64,000 bases of DNA from Prochilodus magdalenae (GCA_024036415.1 JAMWET010001218.1:186001-250000), one strand, 5' to 3'. Shown: positions 30,846 through 43,801, numbered from the stretch's first letter. Numbers and translations are program-made. Notes: generated from the letters alone by a model not told the origin.

Positions 30846-31550
30846 TTCTATTCTGTCATTGGACCACAATTCCAGCTTATGCAACTCCGGAGACCTTTCG
30901 AGCAGGTCATTCCAGCTGCAGTGAACAGATTTGAAGAACACAAAAGACACCATGCTGTTTTGAAGCAAGCCTTGTGCCTCTACATGTACTGTGTGGTTTT
31001 GTGAGCTAATCTTTCGAAGCAGTTTCGGACTGAGCGCGTTCAGCTTTGATCACGGAACTGTCTGTTACAAAATCTTAGAGAACTGTTGCAAAAGAGAACG
31101 TAGGTCCGGTTACGTTTTCCTTCAGCATCTGCAAACATTGTAAGTGGCGTGTGAGGAGAAATCCATTGTTGTCGAAGCAGCCTCCCTTTATGCACTACGT
31201 TAGTGCAGTATACCGTGTGACACTCTATATTAGTGCATTGTCCTTCTGCCTTCTTTACATTGTAAACATGCATTTTCATTGTTGTTTTTTTATGATGTGA
31301 CTGATTATTCTTGGCCCTTTTTGTTTTAATCTTGATTGACTGATCTGATTGTCACCGAACTGCATAATTGCATTGAATACTGAAATTTCATTGCGGCCTA
31401 ATTTATTCCTGAAGCCAAAACTCAGTCAGAAATGCTTTAATAAGTAAACGGCCCATGAGGATCAGCAATAGTTATATAACTCTTTTGTGATAATGTATGT
31501 CGTAACTGTGTCTTAACTGGTTTATAAATAAATCTGAGAATTCTGAGAAA
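30846..31550 (+). other. thsd7b: thsd7b 3' UTR (end approximate)
   Basis: About 700 nt of non-coding sequence follow the stop codon and lead to the first strong AATAAA. The only open frame here is on the opposite strand (31,040-31,279) and looks fortuitous. The end of the UTR is inferred from the signal, not from transcripts. Confidence 0.7.
31527..31532 (+). terminator. AATAAA poly(A) signal of thsd7b
   Basis: A canonical AATAAA is followed about 30 nt later by a GT-rich stretch (TTGCTTTGTGTGTTGTC, from about 31,560). This is the usual layout of a cleavage and polyadenylation site. Confidence 0.75.
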
Positions 31551-32463
31551 ACACTGAAGTTGCTTTGTGTGTTGTCATTTATTCTGTCAGGGACCATCCT
31601 TCATTCATCTAAATTTCCATTTAGAAAGCCAGTAGCCAGTCTAATACACTTTTTGGCAAGTTCAGTTAGTAACTCAGTGTGTACCTCGCTGGAAAAAAGT
31701 CTGGTGGTACCAGGTGGATGGGGTTGAGCCATATAACACTCTTCCAGCCAATCAGTAACAGAGGCCGTGTTCCTGCACTGGACAGGGCATAAAGGAGGGG
31801 ATAGATGCCCATCTCTGTGCATTGTGAAGAGGGAGTGATGGCCGAGATACAACCAAAGAGAAGATGACCTCAAACCTAAAGATGCTTAGTTCAGGCAATT
31901 CAGCAATTGAGAGATTTTGATTTTGAGGCATTTTGATGTTGGAGAGAACTTGACAAAAGCTTGACAAAGCTGGCTAGCTATTTGTATTTTCCTATTCCAC
32001 CTTAATTGATGTAACAGCTCCATTTAGGTACTTGAGGATCCTCACTTAAAAGTATGAATGAGACTGAGGAATGGGAATATTTGAACAAGAAGCTGCTGCA
32101 TCTTTTTAAGAAGCTGGTGAAGAAGAAGATTTGTTGCACAGCATTTACTTCTTTGAGCCACTAGGTCAATATAGTTTTGTCCCATATGCTTATGTTTGTG
32201 ATAGCAATGGGTTAGTATTGCTGCAGTAACTGGGGGGATGATTTGCTAACCCACAGCCTAACTAATGTTGATTACATAACTACAAAAAGGCTTTTTGAGG
32301 GATTTTACAGCTATAATGATCTAAGAAGAAAATAAAAATGCCCAGAGACTTTCGCCTCGGAAAGGCATGTCTGGAACACAGAAGGTAGGTGTGTATTGCT
32401 ATTGAGTTCACATATCAACAATGGTTCTCCAGACACATATACTGCACCTATAAGCACAAGTTA
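31551..32463. other. Intergenic, unclassified
   Basis: No exon, RNA gene or named repeat was recognised downstream of thsd7b up to the first 533-bp transposon. Confidence 0.35.
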
Positions 32464-32996
32464 CAGGGGTTGGACAATGAAACTGAAACACCTGTCATTT
32501 TAGTGTGGGAGGTTTCATGGCTAAATTGGACCAGCCTGGTGGCCAATCTTCATTAACTGCACATTGCACCAGTAAGAGCAGAGTGTGAAGGTTCAGTTAG
32601 CAGGTAAGAGCACAGTTCTGCTCAAAATACTGCAATGCACACAACATTATGGGTGACATACCAGAGTTCAAAAGAGGACAAGTTGTTGGTGCACGTCTTG
32701 CTGGCGCATCTGTGACCAAGTCAGCAAGTCTTTGTGATGTATCAAGAGCCACGGTATCCAGGGTAATGTCAGCATACCACCAAGAAGGACGAACCTCCAC
32801 CAGCATCACGTAGTGACCTGGCCACTATTCTGCAAGAAGAATGGCTTAAAATCCCTCTGACCACTGTGCAGGACGCAGTATATGTCATTCCCAAGACGAA
32901 CTGACGCTGTATTGGCCGCAAAAGGAGGCCCTACACCATACTAATAAATGATTGTGGTCTAAAACCAGGTGTTTCAGTTTCATTGTCCAACCCCTG
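32464..32996 (+). mobile_element. Tc1-derived 533-bp element B, copy 1 (type I)
   Basis: Exact inverted ends CAGGGGTTGGACAATGAAAC with TA on both sides. The body contains a transposase N-terminal frame (GDIPEFKRGQ, then LAGASVTKSASLCDVSRATV) and a separate C-terminal segment (near EEWLKIPLTTVQD and RCIGRKRRP/AAKGGPTPY in shifted frames). The catalytic core between is deleted. It is non-autonomous and very similar to the other copies. Confidence 0.9.
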
Positions 32997-33000
32997 TAGC

Positions 33001-34105
33001 TCTTCGTCGTGAGATTAGCTATATGATAAACCACTTGCATAAAGACTGGAAAATAGCTAGTGGGCCACCAAACCTGTCACCATCTGATAGTTCTTAAAGC
33101 ATTCATCTTTAAAAGCATCAAGCTCCACTCTGGCTTCAGATCTGAAAACATGCACAGCTGTCGCTATCCACAGAAGCAGTTACTGAGAATGTTCTGTAAT
33201 GAATAGAACAGAGAATTATATCAAATCTGAGGAGATGTTTAGAGCTCTCGGAGGCTGCAGTGTAGGCCAGCCAAAGCAGCCCAAACCCAGCTGCATCTTC
33301 CTGCTAATTCAATTTTGTGATTTAGTCTGTCAGATTCTCTGCTGTCAGGTGTGAAATTAAGTGAAGGCGTCACTGAGGACTGCACAAGCCAATCCTCAGC
33401 TGTTCTGTTCTGTCATCTTTCATTAGTCATGCACACAGCTGAACTGGACCGAGCTCAGTGGTCAAGCTGAGATGAAGCGGCATCTTGCAATTAGCAGGCT
33501 CATTAATTATGTTTGTGGTCATCATGCATTGCATGCAGGTGGGGAGCACCTGTGCAAGCACACTAGTTCCACTAGGTGGCAATATTATGCAGGCTGAAAA
33601 GACCTGGCCTTAGGTTGATGAAAAATTGGGCTACATTGTGGCCTGTCATATCAGTATCAGGGTTATAGACCCATCATCCACTTCATTAGAAACCTTGTAC
33701 TTTTACTCAATGATCGCTTTATGAGGGACGTCAACCTTCAAGGTCCACTACATGCTTAAACTGGACTTTTGGAGGAGGGCCTCCTGCTGCTCTTAAGAGA
33801 TGGTGGTAGAGGCAGTGGAGGTTATCCACAAAACTTTACTGCCAACTGTTCAATGGCATTCAGTCAAATTTGGAAACATGCTTCTCAAACAACTATGGAC
33901 CCAAGGCTACCTACCTATGTAACCAAGTTAAGTGATTAGTGATATTAATTTTAGCTGAAGAAATGGGTGGAGAGGTAAGTACATTCAGCAGGAGCGTAGA
34001 CTGGACATCATGATTATACAAGGCTGTCAAATAGGGAAACCAATGTGCATGCAGACCTAAAAGCTGTGTTCGGCCACTGGCAATGCAAACCCCACTGGAT
34101 ATATA
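33001..34105. other. Intergenic between B copies 1 and 2
   Basis: Unclassified sequence. No exon or repeat was recognised. Confidence 0.35.
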
Positions 34106-34637
34106 CAGGGGTTGGACAATGAAACTGAAACACCTGGTTTTAGACCACAATCATTTATTAGTATGGTGTAGGGCCTCCTTTTGCGGCCAATACAGCGTCA
34201 GTTCATCTTGGGAATGACATATACAAGTCCTGCACAGTGGTCAGAGGGATTTTAGGCCATTCTTCTTGCAGGATAGTGGCCAGGTCACTACGTGATGCTG
34301 GTGGAGGTTCGTCCTTCTTGGTGGTATGCTGACATTACCCTGGATACCGTGGCTCTTGATATATCACAAAGACTTGCTGTCTTGGTCACAGATGCGCCAG
34401 CAAGACGTGCACCAACAATCTGTCCTCTTTTGAACTCTGGTATGTCACCCATAATGCTGTGTGCATTGCAGTATTGTGAGCAGAACTGTGCTCTTACCTG
34501 CTAACTGAACCTTCACACTCTGCTCTTACTGGTGCAATGTGAAATTAATGAAGATTGGCCACCAGGTTGGTCCAATTTAGCCATGAGACCTCCCACACTA
34601 AAATGACAGGTGTTTCAGTTTCATTGTCCAACCCCTG
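34106..34637 (-). mobile_element. Element B, copy 2 (type I), reversed
   Basis: Flanked by TA (34,104-34,105 and 34,638-34,639). It is the reverse orientation of the 533-bp element, starting CAGGGGTTGGACAATGAAAC and then reading the right-end interior (GGTTTTAGACCACAATCATT). With copy 1 it forms an inverted pair about 1.1 kb apart. Confidence 0.9.
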
Positions 34638-34639
34638 TA

Positions 34640-36275
34640 CATATGAGTTGGATGGTTACTTTTACACAAAATAGTAATATAGGCTGCTTAAAAGTGAAGC
34701 ACAAATAGCAAACGTGATATTAGCAGAAAGGATTTAGTATATATTTGCATCATTGCCATAATCAATAGCACAGGTGCTCTGGTAGGCTCTGGTTGCTGGC
34801 TGTATACTACAACTGGAAACCGAAGCCCATGTACTGTCAAGCACAATTAAACAGCTACCCTCTACATCATTCTTCACTGGTGACATTCTCAACACAGCAG
34901 TGATACAGTAATGTGCACAGTCCTGGTGTTCAATTCAGTTCAGCTGGTGCGAACAATAGGTAGCATGGCTCAAGAAATGGCAAGCTGAATGTTAAGTCCT
35001 TGCACCGATTTCCTGTGTCCAATAATGTTTGTCAGTCGTAGACAACGCTGGACTTGCACATTGTGGACAAACACAAGAGCAACAAACTGCCGTCTGAGTG
35101 TTTTTGCAAGTGTAAGGTGGCCAGACTGACAAGGGATATTTCCAGTCAATTTGTCAATTTATCATTAAACTATCCAGGACTTGTATCTATTAAATTTAAT
35201 ATCATATTAAACGTTTTGACGGTATAAGGAGACCAGTGGCTACTGAAAAAAAGTCTTGTGGCTATAGCTCAACAGTTACATCCTAAACACACCCATGGGC
35301 TAGCTCCAATTCTGGAGAGACAGAGACGGACGTTATCAATGCCATATGTTCTAGATGGACGATTGAAAGTTGATGCAGTTTAAAAACCATTGTGCTACCT
35401 GTAGATGACATGGTAGCTACATTCATGTGCCTACACAAATCAGCCTACCCATCACCTGGTAGTTTGATTCAAGTCCCATAAACCCATCTTGGTTTTTAAT
35501 ATATGAGTTATGTCATGTCTTATAATGATGTGTGGGGATGTTGTGGTTTCTCTTGATACTTGCTAACTCATAGTAAGGTTTTACACAGCAGTGTTCTCTA
35601 AAACTAGGTGGGCAAGTGGTAGAAGTGGTTAGTAGATAGCAGCTTCCCCCTGTGATGGCCAGAACAAGCATATCACACCTCGCCCTTTTGTTCTTCTGCC
35701 AGGCTTTTCCTATGACTTTTTTTTTGTCTGTGTTTATGATTCATAGTCTAAAATAGGACATGGGAACATGGGACCATGGGGACAAATGGGACAAGATGTC
35801 TGGTCACTCTACACATGTGTAACTGCTTGGCTAAGAATCCTGCACCCACAAATACATAGCCAAAAGCAGCTCTAGCCAACTGATGTAGAGCTGGATGATT
35901 GCCAAACCCAGTGTTTAACTGGAAGCTGTAGCAGACATATGAACATGTGAACATATTTTACCATAGCAGGTTTACAGAGTACTGGTACACAGCTGCCACA
36001 GTTGTTTTCCACTTCTAACAACCAAATGAAGTGCATTGGTTAAGCTATCACACATACTCAAAGTCAGGGTCAAGGACTTCGCCCAAAATTGGTTCTACCT
36101 ATTTGATATCAAAACGTTATTCCACTGTCAGGTCCTAAGTGTGTTGGTGGTTGGTCTGACGTGTCAACCTTTAAAGTCCACTCCTGGAGTCCTAATCAAT
36201 GGGAGAACCCACATGGCTCATTGCATAGTGACATGCATGCTAGTTTCTGTACACCAACAGAGTATACTTACAAGG
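34640..36275. other. Intergenic, unclassified
   Basis: No recognised feature. Confidence 0.3.
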
Positions 36276-36330
36276 TATATGCATGTGCAAAAGTTTGGGC
36301 ACCCAGGTCAAATCAGCAAATGTGAAAACG
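36276..36330 (+). mobile_element. Possible mariner-like end fragment
   Basis: TGCAAAAGTTTGGGCACCCA followed by GGTCAAATCAGCAAATGTG resembles the terminus of common vertebrate mariner-type elements. No partner end was found nearby. Confidence 0.35.
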
Positions 36331-36419
36331 AGTCAGCACATCCTCTACAGGGAATACACCTCTGCTCATAATAACACACAACTGCTGCTTGTTTGATCTA
36401 ACACACTGGGGAATAGCTC

Positions 36420-36572
36420 AGGTTGGTGTAGCTCAGCAGGTAACACCGCTACCCAGTGCTACACCAATAAGAGTCCTTGGGCAAGGCTCCTAACACTACA
36501 CTGACCTACCTCTAATTGTCAACCTTGTACGTCGCTCTGGATAAGAGCGTCAGCTAAATGTAAATGGAATAC
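36420..36572 (+). mobile_element. tRNA-derived SINE, family S2
   Basis: GGTGTAGCTCAGCAGGTAAC is a tRNA-like head. The body is CCTTGGGCAAGGCTCCTAAC, and the tail GTCGCTCTGGATAAGAGCGT, CAGCTAAATGTAAATG is the typical teleost SINE 3' end. A diverged relative lies at 60,333-60,510. Confidence 0.7.
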
Positions 36573-37059
36573 ATAAAATGTGGCCTGTGGAGGGGTGGGG
36601 TGCATGTTGCATACGACTGCAGGTATCTCTAATAAAGTGACTAGAAAAATGACCAGAGCAAAAAATGGGAACTGGATTTTGTATAATAGGTTTAATGTAG
36701 AAATGCTGCAATTAGCTTTCATTTACCCCAATAGAAGAAAAGTTCATCCAATCTTTTTTTTTGTCTTTGTTTGTGGGAAGAAAGCACATGTGAGGTGAGA
36801 GAGAATATAGCATATGTGTAGAATTTATAGCCCATATAGAAGTTCACTCAGTAAACAGCTTTCCTTCATCCTCTGGTGATATTTATATTCCGCACAGTGT
36901 TCACAATTGACAAGAGCAAATAGAATCCACACATTTGAAGCAGAGTTTTAGACTGGGTGCAGCACTTGCCTGAGGTGGTTTGAAGCTCCAGCCGTGTAAA
37001 CGCACCGATGGAGGCCTGCGATAAGCCTCCCCCCCAAACACAGATATGAAATTGGGTAC

Positions 37060-37350
37060 ATTGATTTATGAGCCAAGGTAAAAGGGACCTATTATCCTCT
37101 AAAAAGTTAATATTGAAGGCCATTTGGTCACAGAATTATTTTATCGCTCGCTGAACTCGCTGCAAGATTCATAAATCATAATTTATTTGCAAATGTGCAA
37201 CAAAACTTTGGACTTTTTGAGGCATTTTCTTATCTCTCATGTTGATTCTGCAGTAGTTTAATTGAATTACACAGCCCGTCAATAGATTCAGGACACTTGC
37301 ATTAAATAATTCAGCTTTTGTTTAAATAAAACAGCATTACAATTTTTTTG
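37060..37350. other. Candidate conserved non-coding element
   Basis: Unique AT-rich block with clustered homeodomain and POU-like words (CATAAATCATAATTTATTTG, TTTGCAAATG, AGTTTAATTGAATTACA, CATTAAATAATTCAG). No repeats are visible. Function is inferred only from motif density. Confidence 0.25.
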
Positions 37351-37587
37351 AGCTTACATTCCAAAGCTCAGCTTCTTCTTCTACAGTCTTGGAATAAATA
37401 GTTCTGTAATATTTTTAACTGTTGATAAACACATAATAAAAACTGACTCTGACTTTAAAGGTAGATTTAAAACCCTGCTCATCACTGAGTGCTGATAAGT
37501 GCTGACATCATAACAAGCACATGTGTGCTCTGTCATCACTTTCATTATAGCATGGGCTACAACTGAGCATGTTATGCAGTTGTTGTT

Positions 37588-38098
37588 TTTGTGTGTGTGT
37601 GTGTGTGTCTGTCTGTCTGTGTGTGTGTGCGTGTGTGTGTCTGTCTGTGTGTTTGTGTGCGAGTGTGTTTGTCTGTGTGCGTGTGTGTGTGTGTGCGTGT
37701 GTGTGTGTGTGTGCGTGTGTGTGTCTGTGTGCGTGTGTGTCTGTGTGTGTGTGTGTGTGAGTGTGTGTCTGCGTGTGCGTGTGTGTGTGCATGTGTGTCT
37801 GTGTGTGCGCGCGTGTGTGTGTGTGTGTGTGTGTGTCTGTGTGTGTGTGCTTTGTGTGCGTGTTTGTGTGTGTGTGTCTGTCTGTGTGTGTGTGTGTGTC
37901 TGTGTGTGTGTGTGTGTAGGTGTGTGTGTGTGTGTGTGCGTGTGTGTGTGCTTTGTGTGCGTGTCTGTGTGTTTGTGTGCGAGTGTGTTTGTCTGTGTGC
38001 GTGTGTGTCTGTGTGTGTGTATGTGTGTTTGTCTGTGTGTGTGTGTGTGTGAGTGTGTGTCTGCGTCTGTGTGTGTGTCTGTGTGTGCGTGTGTGTAG

Positions 38099-38122
<24 letters not shown>
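37588..38122. repeat. 535-bp (TG)n-rich compound microsatellite
   Basis: TG repeats are interrupted by TCTG, GCG and GAG units. A block like TGTTTGTGTGCGAGTGTGTT followed by TGTCTGTGTGCGTG recurs at about 37,648 and 37,969, which shows internal duplication of longer units. The six-frame Cys/Val and His/Thr open frames here are artefacts. Confidence 0.97.
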
Positions 38123-38129
<7 letters not shown>

Positions 38130-39589
38130 AAAACCATTTCAGGGTTTTACCTGGCCACCCTGTTCTAGCACATCCCTGCTTCTCAATCTTGTTTAGCCAG
38201 CACCAGTGTTCTAGCACTTGACACTTGTATCTTGCATGCTGATATCATTTCTACACCTTAGTAACTCAGTGTGTCCAACATTTGGATCTAGGTCATAAAA
38301 ACGTCCTTACTGACTTTTTCATTGCTGGTAAGATTTTCCAGTAAGGACATTTGGCAACTTTTTCGGGTGTAAGGGAAACAGTGAGGGGAACATGAATAGG
38401 AACCTTTAAAGGGGTTTCTGTGGCACCATTCAGGGGAAGGGAACCGTGGGTTGAACATGAACCTTTGAGCAACCTCTGGGAACATTTGGAGGGGTTTGGC
38501 ACTGCTCCAAAGCCCATTTAAAGCACATTTTGTGAAATGGAAAATGTAATTTGTATTTATCGTTTTTATACAACCCCAAACTTTTCTTGAAGATGTGTGA
38601 TGCATTGTAAAGTGGAAAAGGTCTGCTTTCAAAACTTCATCATTTGGTGTCTTTACACTGTTCCATTGTTTATTAAATACTGTCAAAATGCAAGGTGATA
38701 TAACACAGTGGTAAACTTTCTCCTGTACCAACTTTCTAAAACCCTGTTGCAGGCATTATATTTGCAATTAGCATAAAGTTCAGGTATAATATCAAAAACA
38801 AATATAATATCAAAAACGGTCTTTTCGTTATGTTTTTGTGATTGAATGCAGGTTTAATCACCGTTTTCTGATTTTAATGGCATTTCGCATTCTGTGCCAA
38901 GTTTCTAAGGGTTTGTGTTTGTGTTCTGGTATTCTGTACTCTGCTCCTCGCTTGAACAATGCTACAACTGTATATAGTCCCTAAACAGAAGGTGTGAAAC
39001 CAGCCCGTCCTGAATTCAGTGCCTTTGTGATATCATGGAAAACGATGTATTTATATACATCTGCTTATGAAGCCTGCAGCAGTTTAGCCCCAGCCACTTC
39101 AGATAGAAGTTATATAGAGTGTTTCAGCTCCCTCACTGCTGTTCGAATCAGGTACATACTGAGAATCAGATCAGCTCTCAAAGACACATACAGTAAACAA
39201 AACACACTGCGTAATTCGAAATGAGCAGCTGGAACATAGTCATATTAAATGGATTACAGCTGTACCTGACATGTAAACCCTCGCCCATCAAACCTGCACC
39301 CTAGAGGAGAAAATGAACTGGAGAATAAAGTGGGCTGTAGCCCCTTTAAGAATGCAGGTAGATAGTTGATAGACCTAAAGGCCCCAATATCGACTGTTTT
39401 AACATACATGTCTACCATAAAGAGATACGCCCCTATCTTAAATTCACCCCCCTCCCCTTAGCTCCTTCGCCTGCCCTATCTTCAGGACACCCCGCTCCTC
39501 CATCTCCTCCACTCTCCTCTATCTCTCCACTCCCCCCGTTCTCTCCTCCTCTCCCTCTGTCTGGAGAGGGCTGCATTAGAGAGAGAGGA
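38123..39589. other. Intergenic, unclassified; small hairpin at 38,303-38,348
   Basis: GTCCTTACTG (38,303-38,312) pairs with CAGTAAGGAC (38,339-38,348). The sequence around it (TAAGATTTTCCAGTAAGGAC) resembles the MITE at 45,847-45,963. Nothing else was recognised. Confidence 0.4.
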
Positions 39590-39945
39590 GAGAGGAAGCA
39601 CTCTCTCGCTCAGTGTCTCTGCAAGGCTTATCAGATGAGATAAGGCAGCGAGCGCGGGTCCTAATAGCATCTCGCCACTGCTGGATTCTCCTCACGCACG
39701 CCGGGGAACAAACAAACACATCGTCCAGCCGCAGGCCCATACATCACTGCCCCCCTAGAATCCAGCTCCGCACTCCCTGCAGCATGCAGCACCTGCCCAC
39801 TGGGCTGGCACTTTCATTACACCCAGTACTCTCTGCTCATGTTGGAAACTCGAGGACAATGATGCTGTGCAACCGGAAAAACACTGCTGGGAATTTACCT
39901 TCAGTATTAATTGACCGTGCTAATTTAGACAGCTGATTACCTGTA
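39590..39945. other. Candidate conserved non-coding element with paired GATA sites
   Basis: Balanced base composition, unique sequence, and an inverted GATA pair CTTATCAGATGAGATAAGG at about 39,628. Later words are TATTAATTGACCGTGCTAAT and AGACAGCTGATTA. The long CT-rich stretch 39,460-39,560 precedes it. Enhancer function is speculative. Confidence 0.25.
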
Positions 39946-42715
39946 AGTAGTAGGGCTTGAGCTAATGAGTAGTCTAAATCAATTTATCAACTGACCATTA
40001 TTCAGTTAATCAACAGATTAAACCATTATGTCGTTCTTCTGCTATCTCACTTTACCCTGTCAGAGTCATGCAATGGTTGCACTCATTTTCTTTTATGGTG
40101 CAGTAAAACTGTAAAAACCATATTTACACCAGTGACTCACCCAGAGCATTTAGATGTGCTGGAATCAGTGCTTGCATCATATGAATATTATAAGTTGCTT
40201 CAGGGTCTGTTCTATCTTCTATGATGACAAAGATGAGTTTTGTCTTTCTCTATGCTAGCCTTAATGAACGCCTCGATCGCTAATCTGGTCCCTAAAAGAG
40301 TGAAAACAATTTGTGCATTTGAACACAGAGAAACAGCTAGCTAGTTAGCTAGTTAGCAAGATACAGAAAAGCAATATATAATCCTTGTAACTGTGTCAAA
40401 TTATTTAAAAAATTGTTTATATATGTATATATATGTAGTGCTACCTCTACATTTGCCATACACCACAACAACAACACAACAATAGTTAAGCTATTTGTTT
40501 TTTCAAAACAATAACAAACCTGAGGCTTCAAAATCCACTAGCATACATGCTAATGCCAAAAACTGTAAAATGGCCACTGACAAATCATAGGTCAATTGTG
40601 GACCTTTAAGTGACCAGTAAACAAATACCACAGAAAAGTGGAAAATCTTACAATTAAAAAAAAATTACATGGGCACCTGGCTGCCTCCTAGCCGCACACC
40701 TACCGTCCACCATCTTTTAAACAAAAGCTGCAGCACTGAGCATTGTTGGATTGACTTAGTGACTGAGGAAACATTCAATGCTCTCTAATTTCAGTCAAAA
40801 TAAAGCACCACAGTAGGCAGCATTTTGAGTTATCTAAGAATTGAGAAGGGGGCGACCATGGTAATGTAAAATGCTGTGTTTGTTGGAGTTCACTGGGTAT
40901 TAATACACACCCTGTATCATTGACATCCAAATTTAAAGGAGAATTCACACTCCAGACAATAGGGGGTGACATATCAACTTGTGGTGTCCACCCCTATCGT
41001 AAGAAACCCAGTAATGTACAGTCTGTCCTCCTTCCTTTTCACTCCTTACCAGTCTTGAAGAAACAGCATCTTCAGTGGTGAAACGCAGCACCAATGTTAA
41101 CTCTCCTTTTGTTTTTATATCACTTCTTTGGTTTGCTGTGAAACGTGACCTGGAGTGGGTGGCGGTGTTTACTCTACCATTCATTGGCTACCTGTCCTGA
41201 AATGATCTAACCAAGAGTAGAACCTTCAACATGACTGACAAGAGGTTAGAAAACCCCATCAGCGTGCTACTTTGTCATCTTCTCAAGCTGGACTGAAGGC
41301 AAACTTGCCGCTGTTATTCACTACATACTCAACACGGTCCATATAGAAAATCTAACAGCATGTTTAGATGTCTTTGTTTCTGTGATGTCATAAAACCAAC
41401 GTATGTATGTATATCTGCCTATTTGGACTACAACAGGTTGGACTACATTCAGAAGTTATAAGGAATATTTCAGTCCTCTTTTTAATGAGACAGTAGAGAG
41501 CAGCAAATCAAAAGAGAGATCATTGACATGTAAGTCTTAAAGGCACACTGGCAAAAACAAAAAAGGCACTATATGGGTGCTTTAAAGGTTCTCTATCGCT
41601 GAAAACATTGTTAAAGATTCCCATTCAGTACATGTATATGCCATATATGCAAACAGTATGAGCATATACATACAGTACTGTGGAAATGTCTAAGGTACCT
41701 ATAGTATATTGTTTAAAAGCATTTATCCAGACTATAACTGTGTTATTGACAGAAGTCATTTACAAAAGTATAAATGCAATTAAACATGAACCTTTATAAT
41801 GCAGTTATATTATAATTATAATGCAGTAATATGGATTCTTTTTGTTTTCACTCTTTATCTTTTGGGTAAGCTAGAAGAACAAAATTTCACCTAGATGCTC
41901 CCAGCCATCGCATACAATCGCACATCTGATTTAATATTAGATGAACGAGGTAGGCATATATATATGTGATGTCTTTCCAAAGAAGGAGTCAGAAGCAGCT
42001 GAGCTCCATCCACCACTCTCCAGTTTCTCTGTCTCTGTCACTCACCAAGCAGCCAACACCAGCACATATGTCTGGTGGCTCTCCGATGCTCAGCGCTGGA
42101 GCGGGTGTTGGTGTAATGGTGTGTTAAATGGTACCACACTGTCACATCTTTTGTAGTCCTCGGCCGGGTTCCGTCGTATTCTTTGCCATTCATCTTTAAG
42201 TTCTAGGTAAGACCATTCTCCACCAGACCACTGAGGGGGCGCTACCACTTCTGACACCAGTGTGACATCTCTCTAAGGCGACTCAAACAAACTATAAATG
42301 TTACATCCAGGGAGAGTCCCATGCTGATGTTTAGTGCACTTTTTAGTATTACATAATTGCCTAACCAAGGTATTTCACATATGAACCGATGACTGTGGTT
42401 ATTTTCTACCGCAATACTTTCTAGTCTTGTTATGCTGCAGCTGGTTCATTTGAATTCATTGAGACATCATCAAGCACACAAAAAAGTTCCAACTTCTATG
42501 TTCTAACACATGAGGGGAGCAGCAGTTTTGTTTATTGGTTAGCTGTGTAGCTAATTTGAATGTTTTTAGCATGTATGCTAGCAGAATTTGGGGGTTTTAT
42601 TTGCATATACAAAGAGCAAAAGAACATCAAGCTTACTTGATTCAGTCGGACGTCCAGTGTTAGCTACTGAGTAAGCTTAAATATAGGTTAGCTAGGCTAT
42701 CAGTTTTTTTGGCCC
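39946..42715. other. Intergenic, unclassified
   Basis: AT-rich. No exon, RNA gene or named repeat was recognised. Confidence 0.3.
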
Positions 42716-42954
42716 ATTTAGGTTAATATTTTATTAGTTTTAAACACATTTCAAGATTGAGGTCGACTTTATAGTGTGTACAACATTTTTTTTGCCATGC
42801 CTTTGTCATTAATTCAATTCAATTTAATTCAATTCAACTCAACTCAATTGAATTAATGACAAACGCATGGCAAAACTGTACTTAGTAATGTACACACTAT
42901 AAAATCGGCCTCAATCATGAAATGTGTTTAAAACTAATAAAATATTAACCTAAA
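42716..42954. repeat. Long inverted repeat (fold-back), about 105-bp arms
   Basis: The left arm from TTAGGTTAATATTTTATTAG through CATTTCAAGATTGAGG, TATAGTGTGTAC, GCCATGCCTTTGTCATTAAT is complementary to the right arm 42,845-42,954 with about 10% mismatch. The loop is an AATTC/AACTC pentamer repeat. It has no transposase and could be a fold-back MITE or a palindromic duplication. Confidence 0.85.
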
Positions 42955-43344
42955 TTGATATTTTACAAGCAAATTCCACTGAGTTTCTTTTTTCATTCTG
43001 CATCTCTTACCTGTTAAACGGTAAATAAAGTTATTCATAGTGGTTTCCTATAAAATACACAGTTTCAAGTCACAATTGTTCACAGTGATGATAATAGGAG
43101 CTAAATATCTGAAAGCCGTAATGCCACATGTGCCTGCACATAAAGTTATTCTATATGATATAGTTATAAAGACTCTGCCCTGAGTTCTGAGACAATGGAA
43201 CAGTTTAGAGAAACGATTTTGGCCAAAGTGGTATTTTTCTAAACCCATTCTTGGCGGTGAAGGTGTTTTAAGTGAGGGAAACTGATTTATAGCAGAATAT
43301 AGATGTAATGCCATGCTCAATTCTAATTCAGTTATTCATCTGTT

Positions 43345-43450
43345 GATGCATACCCTGCTGTCTCTCTCGCTCTTGCTGGATGACTGTTATGCAAATAGGC
43401 ACCAGTCAATCAGATTGTTGATGTGGAGCGTGGGAGGTTATTACACTGAA
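43345..43450. other. Candidate non-coding element with octamer site
   Basis: GTTATGCAAATAGGCACC contains a perfect POU octamer (ATGCAAAT), followed by CAGTCAATCAGATTGTTGAT. Unique sequence; function is inferred. Confidence 0.2.
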
Positions 43451-43761
43451 CAAAATACAAACTGAACCCTACAAAAGCACATGTGACTCGTTGGTGTGCT
43501 GAAATTTAAAATGTTTTTTTTTTGTTATTGTTTATTTTAGCAGTTACAGTTCAAGAACATCCTGTGTCTATATTCTCATAGGTAAAATAGTAGACAGTTT
43601 CAATGTAAATGTAAATAGATATGTGTAGGTTCAATGGTTGCCTTGCATAGAGAATAAAATGGGTATATTTGTGTCAGAGATGTTGCAATGCCTGAGTCCT
43701 GGCCCCATCACTGTTTCTCTACAATGAAATATTTAACATAAAGAAATCTCTTTGTTTTGCT

Positions 43762-43801
43762 TTATTATTATTATTATTATTATTAGCAGTAGTAGTAGTA
43801 T
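43762..43801. repeat. (ATT)n/(AGT)n microsatellite
   Basis: Eight ATT units are followed by five AGT-type units. Confidence 0.9.

Noticed and set aside
31040..31279. Minus-strand frame within the thsd7b 3' UTR as an overlapping gene
   Set aside because: It is short, has no homology that I recognise and no sign of splice sites or a promoter.
37381..38217. 278-codon His/Thr-rich frame (minus) and long Cys/Val-rich frames (plus)
   Set aside because: These are translations of the (TG)n/(CA)n tract; every frame stays open because the repeat lacks stop codons.
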